21,721 bases of DNA from assembly GCA_944391545.1 (NCBI GenBank), contig CALXTZ010000008.1, forward strand, positions 1-21,721, given 5' to 3'. Origin of the DNA: an uncultured Alphaproteobacteria bacterium (GTDB taxonomy: Bacteria > Pseudomonadota > Alphaproteobacteria > CAAHEQ01 > UBA3637). This document shows positions 7,147-14,332 of the stretch, in pieces. Positions within the stretch are counted from its first letter, which is position 1. Each line of letters begins with the position of its first letter. The position numbers and the translations under genes are program-made. A model generated the notes under the pieces. That model saw only the letters and a list, made by a program, of their open reading frames with translations. It had not been told where the DNA came from and did not search any database.

Positions 7147-7908
7147 TCACCACTTTCCCGATGCTCCTCCTCCACCGAACTTTCCCCCTCTACCTCGGAA
7201 ATGATTTTCTCGCTTAAAATGCGAAACTTTTCGAGATAGAGCGATTTTAGGATTAATAAATTCTTTAGTTTGTTCTCGATTACTTGAAGATGAATATCTT
7301 CTGGAGGCCCATATCATAATAATAACTAATATAGTAATGTATAAAATAAGCAATAATTCATCATGAGTCGTTTCTTCCATTTGGGCAAAAATCATACTTT
7401 TCCCCGATATAACAGGTGTTTTTTCTTCTACTGAGACCACTTTTCCTGTAAGGACAGAAACAATTCCTTTAGTTCCATTTAAAATACCTGCGTTCATATC
7501 ACCTTTTTTAAACTCTGGAATAATCAAAGTTTGAATAATCGTTGAAGAAATGCTGTCAGTTAGAATTTCTTCAAGTCCGTACCCAACTTCAATACGAACT
7601 GACCGCTCATTTGGGGCCACTAATAGTAACACCCCATCATCTTTATTTTTATTGCCGATTCCCCAATATCTTCCCAACTGATAACCATAACTTTCAATTG
7701 ATAAACCTTCTAAAGACGGTATTGTTACAACAACAGTCTGATCTGAAAGAGCTAATACTGTACGAATTTTTTCTTGTGTTTGCGGAGTTAAAATACCCGC
7801 AGCATCTACAATTTGTCCTGTTAAATTAGGGAATGAAATAGCATGCACGAAACTTGAAAAAAGTAATATTATAAATAAATAAAAGCCAAAAAGTATTTTC
7901 TTTCTCAT
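7147..7908 (-). CDS. TPM-domain (YgcG-type) membrane-anchored protein
   Basis: The 253-residue protein has a signal peptide (about 1-23, ending SSFVHA), then a TPM domain (about 27-150). TPM motifs visible are VDAAGIL, TVVVTIPSLEG, WGIGNKNKDDGVLLLVAPNERSV (split here only by reading) and IEVGYGLEEILTD. A second membrane helix lies at about 183-200, and the C-terminus is basic and glycine-rich, ending GGGGASGKW, as is usual for the YgcG type. The domain faces the periplasm; its biochemical role is not settled, although some TPM proteins act as phosphatases or photosystem repair factors. The start overlaps the lemA stop (ATGA), and lemA-TPM pairs are common in bacteria. Its codon use is AT-rich compared with the flanking lol and helicase genes. 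Confidence 0.85.
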   Translation of the reverse strand: MRKKILFGFYLFIILLFSSFVHAISFPNLTGQIVDAAGILTPQTQEKIRTVLALSDQTVVVTIPSLEGLSIESYGYQLGRYWGIGNKNKDDGVLLLVAPNERSVRIEVGYGLEEILTDSISSTIIQTLIIPEFKKGDMNAGILNGTKGIVSVLTGKVVSVEEKTPVISGKSMIFAQMEETTHDELLLILYITILVIIMIWASRRYSSSSNREQTKEFINPKIALSRKVSHFKRENHFRGRGGKFGGGGASGKW

Positions 7909-8507
7909 TTTTCAAAATCAACAATCGGAACTTGTTGAGCTTGTTCTGTAATTGTAAAGTTTTCTTTATAAGACAAATCACTGAACGTTTTTAAAATCCA
8001 ACGATTAGGTATAATCCTAAAATAACTATTAAACTCTTGCACAGCCTCAATAAAATCTTTACGAGCTACAGCTATCCTATTTTCTGTTCCCTCTAATTGA
8101 GATTGAAGAGACAAAAAATTCTCATTGGCTTTTAAATCTGGATAATTTTCTGAAACAGCTATTAACCGAGATAATGTGTTCCCTAATTCATTCTGGGCAT
8201 TATTAAAAGCTTTCATCGCTTGTGGATTACTTAATAAGTCTGGAGAAATTGTTATTTGAGTTGCTCGTGCACGAGCCGAAATAACCGCATCTAACGTTTC
8301 ACTTTCATGAGTAGCATATCCCTTTACTACGGCAACCAAATTGGGAACTAAATCTGATCGACGTTGATAGGTATTCAATACTTGAGACCATGCTGCATTA
8401 ACATTTTCATCCATCCTTATCCCTTTATTAATAATAGATATACTCCAGAAAAAAAGACAGATAACAATAACACCCAGAGTCATTAAAAGTTTTATGTTTT
8501 TATTCAT
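7905..8507 (-). CDS. lemA: LemA family protein
   Basis: The 200-residue protein has one N-terminal membrane helix (about 8-27) followed by a helical periplasmic or cytoplasmic domain. Recognisable LemA features are NAAWSQVLNTYQRRSDLVPNL, the conserved VKGYATHE, SRLIAVSENYPDLKANENF and LEGTENRIAVARKDF, and the FNSYFRIIPN region. Length and layout match the family. LemA is widespread but its biochemical role is unclear. It is co-transcribed with the TPM gene (4-base overlap). The gene is strongly AT-rich and uses A/T-ending codons unlike dnaE, lolC or most of uvrD, which suggests transfer from a lower-GC relative. The ATG at 8507 follows AAAGGGA closely. Confidence 0.88.
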   Translation of the reverse strand: MNKNIKLLMTLGVIVICLFFWSISIINKGIRMDENVNAAWSQVLNTYQRRSDLVPNLVAVVKGYATHESETLDAVISARARATQITISPDLLSNPQAMKAFNNAQNELGNTLSRLIAVSENYPDLKANENFLSLQSQLEGTENRIAVARKDFIEAVQEFNSYFRIIPNRWILKTFSDLSYKENFTITEQAQQVPIVDFEK

Positions 8508-8558
8508 TCCCTTTCCCTCATATTATATTAGTATCTAAAAAATACATCTAATGTTTAT

Positions 8559-8587
8559 TTTATATCCTAATAATCTTTCCTAATCAA
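8559..8587 (-). promoter_or_regulatory. promoter of the lemA-TPM operon
   Basis: Minus strand TTGATT (8582-8587), a 17-base spacer and TATAAA (8559-8564) predict a leader of about 45 bases before the lemA ATG. It lies in a 192-base gap (8508-8699) that is extremely AT-rich (9 G/C in 8581-8640). I see no other element there. Confidence 0.5.
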
Positions 8588-8699
8588 TAAACTATACATA
8601 ACAATTAATTTGTTTTAGATAATTACAGAAATAACATATACCTTTCAATTGATAAACATATTCCCTTAGTATTCAAATAATAATTTTTATACCATCAAA

Positions 8700-10973
8700 T
8701 CAAATATCTTCCAAGAATTTCTTTAAAACTTTCTTTCGACCTTTATAATCAAAGCTAACTTCAACGCGGTCGCCCTCATCTCTTATGACTGTCCCATCAC
8801 CAAAAACTTCATGATGTACACGCTTTCCTAATTTTGAAGATGGTTTTACAGAAAACATCCCCGTTGATTGCCCCCAGGTATAATCTTCTGTTTTATCTTC
8901 TTGCTCTGACCGATAAAAAGAAGGAATATTAGAACCTATATTCATCCATTCATCAGAACGTCCATAAGAACTAAAATTTCCTAAGTTTCCTTTCAATCCC
9001 CTAGCGCTTTGCATGTCAATGTGTTCTTCGGGTAATTCATCAATAAACCGAGACGGCAACGCATTTTGCCATTGGCCGTACACGCGCCTGTTCGAAGCAA
9101 ACGAAATACACGCCTTTTTACGCGCCCGCGTCATGCCGACATAGGCCAAACGCCGTTCTTCTTCCAATGCCTCCCGGCCGCCTTCATCCAAAGCTTTGGC
9201 ATGCGGGAATAACCCTTCTTCCCAACCCGGCAAAAAGACGACATCAAATTCCAATCCTTTGGACGCATGCAACGTCATTACCGTTATCAAATCCTGTCCC
9301 ATGTCTTTATCCGAATCCATCACCAAACTGGCATGTTCGATAAAGGCTGAAATATCTTCAAACTCACCGGTCATCACGTTTTGCAATTCCTTTAAGTTTT
9401 CAAGCCGGCCTTCGGCTTCAATCGACTTATCCGTCCGCCACATGTTCATATAGCCTGACTCTTCCAAAACACGCTTGGTCACTTCTTTTAACGGCATCAA
9501 CGAAACCAATCCGCGCCAATGCATGACATGTGTTTGGAATTCCGTTAACGTCCGTTTCGCCGCCGCCTTTAATTCCGCTTTGTCAATCGCATCGAATAAA
9601 GACACATGATTCGCCGTCGCATATTCTTGCAAAATCTTCATAGACGCGTCCCCGATGCCGCGACGCGGTTTATTCACAATGCGCGCGAATGCCAAATCAT
9701 CGTTGGTGTTATTGATTAACCGCAAATACGCCACCGCATCTTTGATTTCTTCCCGCTCATAGAATTTGAAATCGCCAATGACCTGATACGGCAATCCGGC
9801 TTTAATCAACTCTTCTTCAAACTCACGCGTTTGAAATCCCGCCCGCACCAGCACGGCCATTCTGGAAAGCGGCGTGCCGGCGCGCATAAAATCTTCAATC
9901 GATTCGACGACATGTTCCGCTTCTTCTTTCCCGTTCCAATAGCCTTTGACGGAAACCAGTTCACCGCTGCCGTCCCGACCGGGTGCCACACGCAACGTTT
10001 TGCCTAATCGCCCTTCATTGTTGGCAATCAAAGCCGAAGCCGCCCCCAAAATATGCGCCGTCGATCGATAGTTGCTTTCCAAGCGAATCGTCTGCGCCGC
10101 CGGGAAATCTTTGGAAAATCTCAAGATATTTTCAACTTCCGCCCCGCGCCATGAATAAATCGACTGATCATCATCTCCGACGCAACATAAATTACCCGAT
10201 CCCATTGCCAACAACCGCAACCATAAATACTGCGCCACGTTGGTATCCTGATATTCGTCCACCAAAATATATTTGAATTGTTTTTGATAATACCCCGCTA
10301 TGTCCGGACGGCTTTTGAAAATTTCCAACGGCTGTAACAATAAATCGCCGAAATCAACCGCATTCAATTCCTTTAATCGATCTTGGTACATTTTGTAAAA
10401 CGTCAAAGCGCGCCCGTACATAAATCCGGAATCTTCATTTTTCGTCACCATAACGGGCGACAAGCCGCGATCTTTCCACCGTTGAATCACATTCAACAAA
10501 GCCGCCGGCGCCCATTCTTTTGTATCAACGCCGTTCGCCTGCATCAATTGTTTCAACAACCGTTCCTGGTCGTCTTCCCCCAAAATGACAAAATCTTTTT
10601 CCAACCCGACCACATTGTAATGCGACCGCAAAATTCTCAACCCCAGCCGGTGGAATGTCCCGAGCCAAACGGACGCCGCATCCGGACCGATCATTTTTTC
10701 CAACCGTTCGCTCATTTCCCGCGCCGCTTTGTTTGTGAACGTCACAGCCAAACATTGCCACGGTTTGGCAAGCCCTTTATCAATAATATATGCCAATCGC
10801 GTCGTTAATACGCGCGTTTTACCGGTACCGGCGCCGGATAAAACCAACACAGGCCCTTCAGTTGTTTCAACGGCCTGCCGCTGTTCGGGGTTCAGGCTTT
10901 TTAAATAAACAGGTTCCGGTTTAACCGCCGGCACCATCGGCTCTTCATCCGTTAAATCAAAGGGGTTCGACAT
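8700..10973 (-). CDS. uvrD: ATP-dependent DNA helicase, UvrD/PcrA/Rep family
   Basis: A 757-residue superfamily 1A helicase that translocates 3' to 5' on DNA for repair and replication-fork clearing. The motif order is complete: Q-motif (LNPEQRQAV, 27-35), Walker A SGAGTGKT (46-53), motif Ia (VTFTNKAAREM), II VDEYQDTN (about 235-242), III GDDDQSIYSWRGA, IV (RLESNYRS), V (TVMTLHASKGLEFD), VI (VGMTRARK, about 610). A C-terminal GKRVHHEVFGDGTVI segment is typical of PcrA/UvrD tails. The start has AAGGA about 8 bases upstream and a good promoter. The last 100 or so codons (8700 to about 9010) are AT-rich (16 of 60 G/C at 8701-8760 against 29 of 60 at 9061-9120), so the 3' end appears to have been replaced along with the lemA region. 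The motor domains are unaffected. Confidence 0.92.
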   Translation of the reverse strand: MSNPFDLTDEEPMVPAVKPEPVYLKSLNPEQRQAVETTEGPVLVLSGAGTGKTRVLTTRLAYIIDKGLAKPWQCLAVTFTNKAAREMSERLEKMIGPDAASVWLGTFHRLGLRILRSHYNVVGLEKDFVILGEDDQERLLKQLMQANGVDTKEWAPAALLNVIQRWKDRGLSPVMVTKNEDSGFMYGRALTFYKMYQDRLKELNAVDFGDLLLQPLEIFKSRPDIAGYYQKQFKYILVDEYQDTNVAQYLWLRLLAMGSGNLCCVGDDDQSIYSWRGAEVENILRFSKDFPAAQTIRLESNYRSTAHILGAASALIANNEGRLGKTLRVAPGRDGSGELVSVKGYWNGKEEAEHVVESIEDFMRAGTPLSRMAVLVRAGFQTREFEEELIKAGLPYQVIGDFKFYEREEIKDAVAYLRLINNTNDDLAFARIVNKPRRGIGDASMKILQEYATANHVSLFDAIDKAELKAAAKRTLTEFQTHVMHWRGLVSLMPLKEVTKRVLEESGYMNMWRTDKSIEAEGRLENLKELQNVMTGEFEDISAFIEHASLVMDSDKDMGQDLITVMTLHASKGLEFDVVFLPGWEEGLFPHAKALDEGGREALEEERRLAYVGMTRARKKACISFASNRRVYGQWQNALPSRFIDELPEEHIDMQSARGLKGNLGNFSSYGRSDEWMNIGSNIPSFYRSEQEDKTEDYTWGQSTGMFSVKPSSKLGKRVHHEVFGDGTVIRDEGDRVEVSFDYKGRKKVLKKFLEDI

Positions 10974-11000
10974 CTTGTTTCCTTTTTGTTCTTTTAAAGG

Positions 11001-11028
11001 AGTGTATCCATTTCATTTCAAATGTCAA
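11001..11028 (-). promoter_or_regulatory. promoter of the uvrD-type helicase gene
   Basis: Minus strand TTGACA (11023-11028), a 16-base spacer and TACACT (11001-11006) lie just after the tcdA stop and about 28 bases ahead of the helicase ATG. The helicase therefore has its own promoter. Confidence 0.6.
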
Positions 11029-11031
11029 GGA

Positions 11032-11724
11032 TTAACGTTGCAAAAGTGCATTAAGCGTATAATGAGCCAAGTATAAACCAAAAACGCCTGTAATGGTCAT
11101 CATGCTGCCCATCTGACGATGATCTGCTCGTCCTTCCACGGCCGTTTCAACGGAAAACACACACGGAAAATCCAAATCAACATGCATGCGACGCAACTGT
11201 TTCCTTAAATGAGCCGCCATCGGACAAACCGTCGTTTTTTTCATAAGGTCCAGGCGGACTTTGGTCGGATCGCGTTTCAAAGCGGCACCCATAGACGAAA
11301 TAAACGGAATTTCCCGTTCTTTTAAATAAGCAATCATGTGGGCTTTAGCCGTCAAGCTGTCCATCGCGTCAATGACAAAATCGGGGCGCGGCGTAAAAGC
11401 ATCCTCACATGTATCTTCATCCACAAAAATGTTTTTGGTTTGAACCATCGTCGTCGGACAAATATCCAAAATTCGTTCCCTTGCCACATCCGTTTTTCGC
11501 CGGCCGATGGTCGAATGCAAAGCAACCAACTGACGATTGATGTTGCTGACCGAAACCGTATCAAAATCAATGACATTGATTTGTCCGATGCCCGTTCGCG
11601 CCAAAGCCTCGACCGCAACCGATCCCACAGCCCCGCAGCCCACAACCGTCACCATGCTGTGCCGAAGCCGTTCCATCCGATCATCGCCGATCAGCAAGCG
11701 CGTTCTGCTAAATTGATCTTCCAT
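11032..11724 (-). CDS. tcdA: tRNA threonylcarbamoyladenosine dehydratase (TcdA/CsdL/YgdL family)
   Basis: An E1-like ThiF/MoeB-fold enzyme of 230 residues. In the TcdA family it uses ATP to dehydrate t6A at tRNA position 37 to the cyclic ct6A form. It shows the family start (FSRTRLLIGDDRMERL, 5-20), the nucleotide loop VVGCGAVGS (27-35), the DFDTVSVSNINRQ stretch (53-65) that contains the E1-type arginine, and FVIDAMDSLTAKA. The length is somewhat below the E. coli protein of about 268 residues. The gene overlaps the end of tatD by 17 bases and so is translated from the tatD transcript. Other ThiF-like adenylyltransferases are alternatives, but the N-terminal RxRLLIGxxxxxRL pattern favours TcdA. 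Confidence 0.82.
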   Translation of the reverse strand: MEDQFSRTRLLIGDDRMERLRHSMVTVVGCGAVGSVAVEALARTGIGQINVIDFDTVSVSNINRQLVALHSTIGRRKTDVARERILDICPTTMVQTKNIFVDEDTCEDAFTPRPDFVIDAMDSLTAKAHMIAYLKEREIPFISSMGAALKRDPTKVRLDLMKKTTVCPMAAHLRKQLRRMHVDLDFPCVFSVETAVEGRADHRQMGSMMTITGVFGLYLAHYTLNALLQR

Positions 11725-12463
11725 GAACCAGCTCCTTAAAATTTTGATAAATATGTTTTGTCAAAACAACCGGATCTTCTTTGCGCAAAACAGCCATCTG
11801 TCCGACCAACCCCGGCACGGCAGCCGGTTCATCCGCCAAATCCGGCGCATCGCTTTCAACCAACAACCGATCAAGTGGCGTTTCTTTGATGCATTGACGG
11901 ACTTTTTCCCGATTTTCGGGCAGAAAAATAGCCGAATAACTGAAATAAGCTCCCATTTGCACCATTTTCGGAATAACGGCCGCGTTGCCGTGATGAGAAT
12001 GTGAAATAAAGACAGGCGGCCTTTGATTGGACTTTAAAATATGCAAAATCCGATCCCACGCCCGCACACAATGCATGTGAAACGGCCGATTATATTTGGC
12101 AGCCAAATTCATTTGAAGACGCATCACGCGCTCTTGACAATCCAGCCCGGAGACAACCGGATCCTGATCCGCCCTGACTTTATCAAGGCCGATTTCCCCG
12201 ATCATGAAAGACGGGTTATCCTTTAAAAGCTGTTCCAATCGTTTTTCCCACCCGGCCGTTAACGTGTGCAAAAACCTCGGATGCACGCCGAGCGCCACCG
12301 AAACGCCCGGATATTTTCGGGCAATATCCATGACTTTCGGCCAATCCGCTTCATGCGTTGCGTTACAGATAAAATCAGACACACCGGATGCTTTTGCCCG
12401 AGCCATCACCGCCGACAAGTCCGACACATCTTGCAAATGAGTATGCGCATCACAATAATTCAT
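11708..12463 (-). CDS. tatD: TatD family metal-dependent hydrolase/nuclease
   Basis: A TIM-barrel metallohydrolase of 251 residues. The TatD family includes 3'-5' DNA exonucleases linked to DNA repair. Metal-site motifs are in order: DAHTHL (5-10, H7 and H9), ALGVHPR (57-63), GEIGLD (89-94, E90), MHCV (H131), HSHHG (155-159) and ESDAPD (203-208, D205). No ribosome-binding site precedes the ATG, and the -10 box ends only 6 bases upstream, so the mRNA is probably leaderless. Other starts would cut into the DAHTHL motif. It overlaps tcdA by 17 bases; trkH is divergent. The exact subfamily (TatD, YcfH, YjjV) cannot be fixed by eye. Confidence 0.85.
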   Translation of the reverse strand: MNYCDAHTHLQDVSDLSAVMARAKASGVSDFICNATHEADWPKVMDIARKYPGVSVALGVHPRFLHTLTAGWEKRLEQLLKDNPSFMIGEIGLDKVRADQDPVVSGLDCQERVMRLQMNLAAKYNRPFHMHCVRAWDRILHILKSNQRPPVFISHSHHGNAAVIPKMVQMGAYFSYSAIFLPENREKVRQCIKETPLDRLLVESDAPDLADEPAAVPGLVGQMAVLRKEDPVVLTKHIYQNFKELVHGRSI

Positions 12464-12469
12464 AGGAAA

Positions 12470-12498
12470 ATCATAGTTTTTTTCGTTGATTTTTTCAA
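12470..12498 (-). promoter_or_regulatory. tatD-tcdA promoter predicting a leaderless mRNA
   Basis: Minus strand TTGAAA (12493-12498), a 17-base spacer and TATGAT (12470-12475). Only 6 bases separate the -10 from the tatD ATG at 12463, so transcription would begin at or next to the start codon. It overlaps the divergent trkH promoter. Confidence 0.5.
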
Positions 12499-12514
12499 GT
12501 ATTAAAAATAAACT
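12486..12514 (+). promoter_or_regulatory. trkH promoter
   Basis: TTGATT (12486-12491), a 17-base spacer and TAAACT (12509-12514) lie about 23 bases ahead of the trkH ATG, which has AAAGGGG just upstream. The -35 lies within the spacer of the divergent tatD promoter. Confidence 0.45.
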
Positions 12515-12537
12515 GAAAGCAAAAGAAAGGGGAAATA

Positions 12538-13995
12538 ATGCGTTATCGTTTTATTTTATTTATGTGCGGCATGATGACGATGCTTTTCGGCGGTCTGATG
12601 ATGTTTCCCGCTTTTGCCGATCTTCTGGCCGACGACCCGAAAAATGCCCGGATTTTTTTTGAATGTGCTTTTTTTATTTTGTTTACGGGCGCTACCGTTG
12701 TCTTTATCACAAAGCAGGAAATACACGAAAAATTATCCCCTCAAGAAATGTTTCTGACGACTTCTTCCTTGTGGCTGTGCGCCGCCTTTATCAGCGCCGT
12801 TCCGCTTTATCTGTCCCCCGGATGTGCCAGCTTTACGGATGCTTTCTTCGAAGCCATGTCCGGCCTGACAACAACCGGAGCAACCACCTACACTCATTTG
12901 GATACGTTGCCCAAAGGCGTTCTTCTTTGGCGCGCCATGACTCACTGGATCGGCGGGGTCGGCATTGTTGTTTTGGCAATTTCCATTATGCCAGAGTTGC
13001 GCATCGGCGGCATGCAATTATTTGCAACAGAAAACTCTGATAAATATGAAAAAGATTCACCTTTTTTAGTGACCAAAATCAAAGCCATCTTGCTTTTATA
13101 TCTAGGCATTTCCGTCTTATGTGCTTTTTTGCTTTATGCTGCCGGCATGAGCGGTTTTGACGCCATTGCGCATATGATGGCGTGTGTTTCAACCGGAGGT
13201 TTTTCAACACATGACGCATCCATCGCTTTTTTCAATAATAAAATTATTGATTGGATTTTGATTTTCTTTATGCTGTTGTCGTCTTTACCGTTTATGTTTA
13301 CTTTAGCTTTTTTAACCGGAAAATGGGATCGCGTTTTCCAAGACACGCAGGTTAAATCGTATCTTCTGATGCTGCTTTTTTTCATTGTTCCACTCGCTTT
13401 AATCATGTGGCAAACAAATTTGTTCGACTCTTTTGAAGAAGCATTAAGACAAATGGCGTTCGCCGTTGTTTCTTTGGTCACCACCACCGGATTTGTCTTG
13501 GATAATTATAATTTATGGGGGCCGTTTTTCGTCGCTTTTTTCTTCTTTTTGCTGGGAGTCGGCGGATGCACGGGATCGACTTCCGGCGGCATTAAAATGT
13601 TTCGATTTAATATCATTTTTAAAACGTTGCGCCGGCATTTGCGCATGATGATTATGCCGCATGCCGTCATTGTCCCGCAATACAACAACAAACCCGTCAC
13701 GGATGAAGTCATCAACAGCGTCATGGTTTTCTTAACCGCTTTTATCCTGACCACTGTTTTGGGGACGCTCGGCGTTGCTGCAACGGGGATGGATTTGATA
13801 ACGGCTTTATCCGGCACGCTTTCATCCATTTCCAATGTCGGCCCCGGCGTCGGTTCCGTTATCGGCCCGGATCAAACTTTTGCCGCCATTCCGGATATGG
13901 GAAAATGGATTTTATCATTGGTCATGATGCTGGGTCGTTTGGAATTCATGACCGTCACGGTTTTACTTTTACCGACTTTATGGAAACGAACTTAA
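12538..13995 (+). CDS. trkH: Trk-type potassium uptake protein TrkH
   Basis: The 485-residue inner-membrane pore subunit of a Trk/Ktr-type K+ uptake system. The four selectivity-filter loops are visible: TTTGATT (111-117), CVSTGGF (216-222), LVTTTGF (313-319) and SNVGPG (432-437). The second loop region is followed by many hydrophobic helices, and GCTGSTSGGIKMFR (343-356) is the conserved segment around the third repeat. About ten membrane segments are predicted. Its usual cytoplasmic NAD-binding partner TrkA is not in the window. The stop overlaps the ribosome-binding site of the next small gene, so the two are probably co-transcribed. TrkG would look alike. Confidence 0.92.
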   Translation: MRYRFILFMCGMMTMLFGGLMMFPAFADLLADDPKNARIFFECAFFILFTGATVVFITKQEIHEKLSPQEMFLTTSSLWLCAAFISAVPLYLSPGCASFTDAFFEAMSGLTTTGATTYTHLDTLPKGVLLWRAMTHWIGGVGIVVLAISIMPELRIGGMQLFATENSDKYEKDSPFLVTKIKAILLLYLGISVLCAFLLYAAGMSGFDAIAHMMACVSTGGFSTHDASIAFFNNKIIDWILIFFMLLSSLPFMFTLAFLTGKWDRVFQDTQVKSYLLMLLFFIVPLALIMWQTNLFDSFEEALRQMAFAVVSLVTTTGFVLDNYNLWGPFFVAFFFFLLGVGGCTGSTSGGIKMFRFNIIFKTLRRHLRMMIMPHAVIVPQYNNKPVTDEVINSVMVFLTAFILTTVLGTLGVAATGMDLITALSGTLSSISNVGPGVGSVIGPDQTFAAIPDMGKWILSLVMMLGRLEFMTVTVLLLPTLWKRT

Positions 13996-14005
13996 GGAGG
14001 GAATC

Positions 14006-14251
14006 ATGTCACTTTGGGAAGATGCTCAAAAATTCATGCAAAACCGGCCGCAAGCCGAAAACGCCGAAGAAATATTGAACTTAACGGACGGCCTGCAGGT
14101 CGAACAAATCGTCAAAGAACTGAAAATGCTTTACGAAAACGCTACGGAAAGAGAAATTTTAAGAACCGTTGATTTGGCGCGCGAACATTTAGGCCGCGTT
14201 CCGACACGCAAAGACTTCTTTTTGTTTGCCCGAACGAAATTGGAAGATTAA
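14006..14251 (+). CDS. small helical protein of unknown function
   Basis: An 81-residue acidic, mostly helical protein (MSLWEDAQKFMQ; EILNLTDGLQVEQIVKEL; EREILRTVDLAREHLG) with no membrane segment or signal. AAGGAGG at 13994-14000 lies 5 bases before the ATG and overlaps the trkH stop, which makes translation of this frame very likely. I do not recognise the family. It could be co-regulated with trkH or simply share its transcript. Confidence 0.75.
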   Translation: MSLWEDAQKFMQNRPQAENAEEILNLTDGLQVEQIVKELKMLYENATEREILRTVDLAREHLGRVPTRKDFFLFARTKLED

Positions 14252-14262
14252 TAAAACCACTC

Positions 14263-14291
14263 TTTACTAAATATTAAAAAAGGTGTTATAT
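14263..14291 (+). promoter_or_regulatory. candidate promoter of the AsmA-family gene
   Basis: TTTACT (14263-14268), a 17-base spacer and TTATAT (14286-14291). A short inverted repeat, GTGATAACAATCAC (14293-14306), follows at the expected transcription start and could be an operator, but 5-base arms are weak evidence. Confidence 0.35.
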
Positions 14292-14332
14292 AGTGATAAC
14301 AATCACATAAGTCTAGCTTAAGGGAGCTTCAC

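Noticed and set aside
8522..8527. TATAAT just ahead of lemA as the main -10
   Set aside because: It would start the mRNA inside the ribosome-binding site, and its -35 match is poor; the upstream TTGATT/TATAAA pair fits better.
8508..8699. A small RNA or gene in the AT-rich gap
   Set aside because: There is no open frame with a ribosome-binding site and no stable hairpin; only the lemA promoter is supported.
14293..14306. GTGATAACAATCAC as a defined operator
   Set aside because: Arms of only 5 bases in an AT-rich leader are expected by chance; kept only as a note under the asmA promoter.
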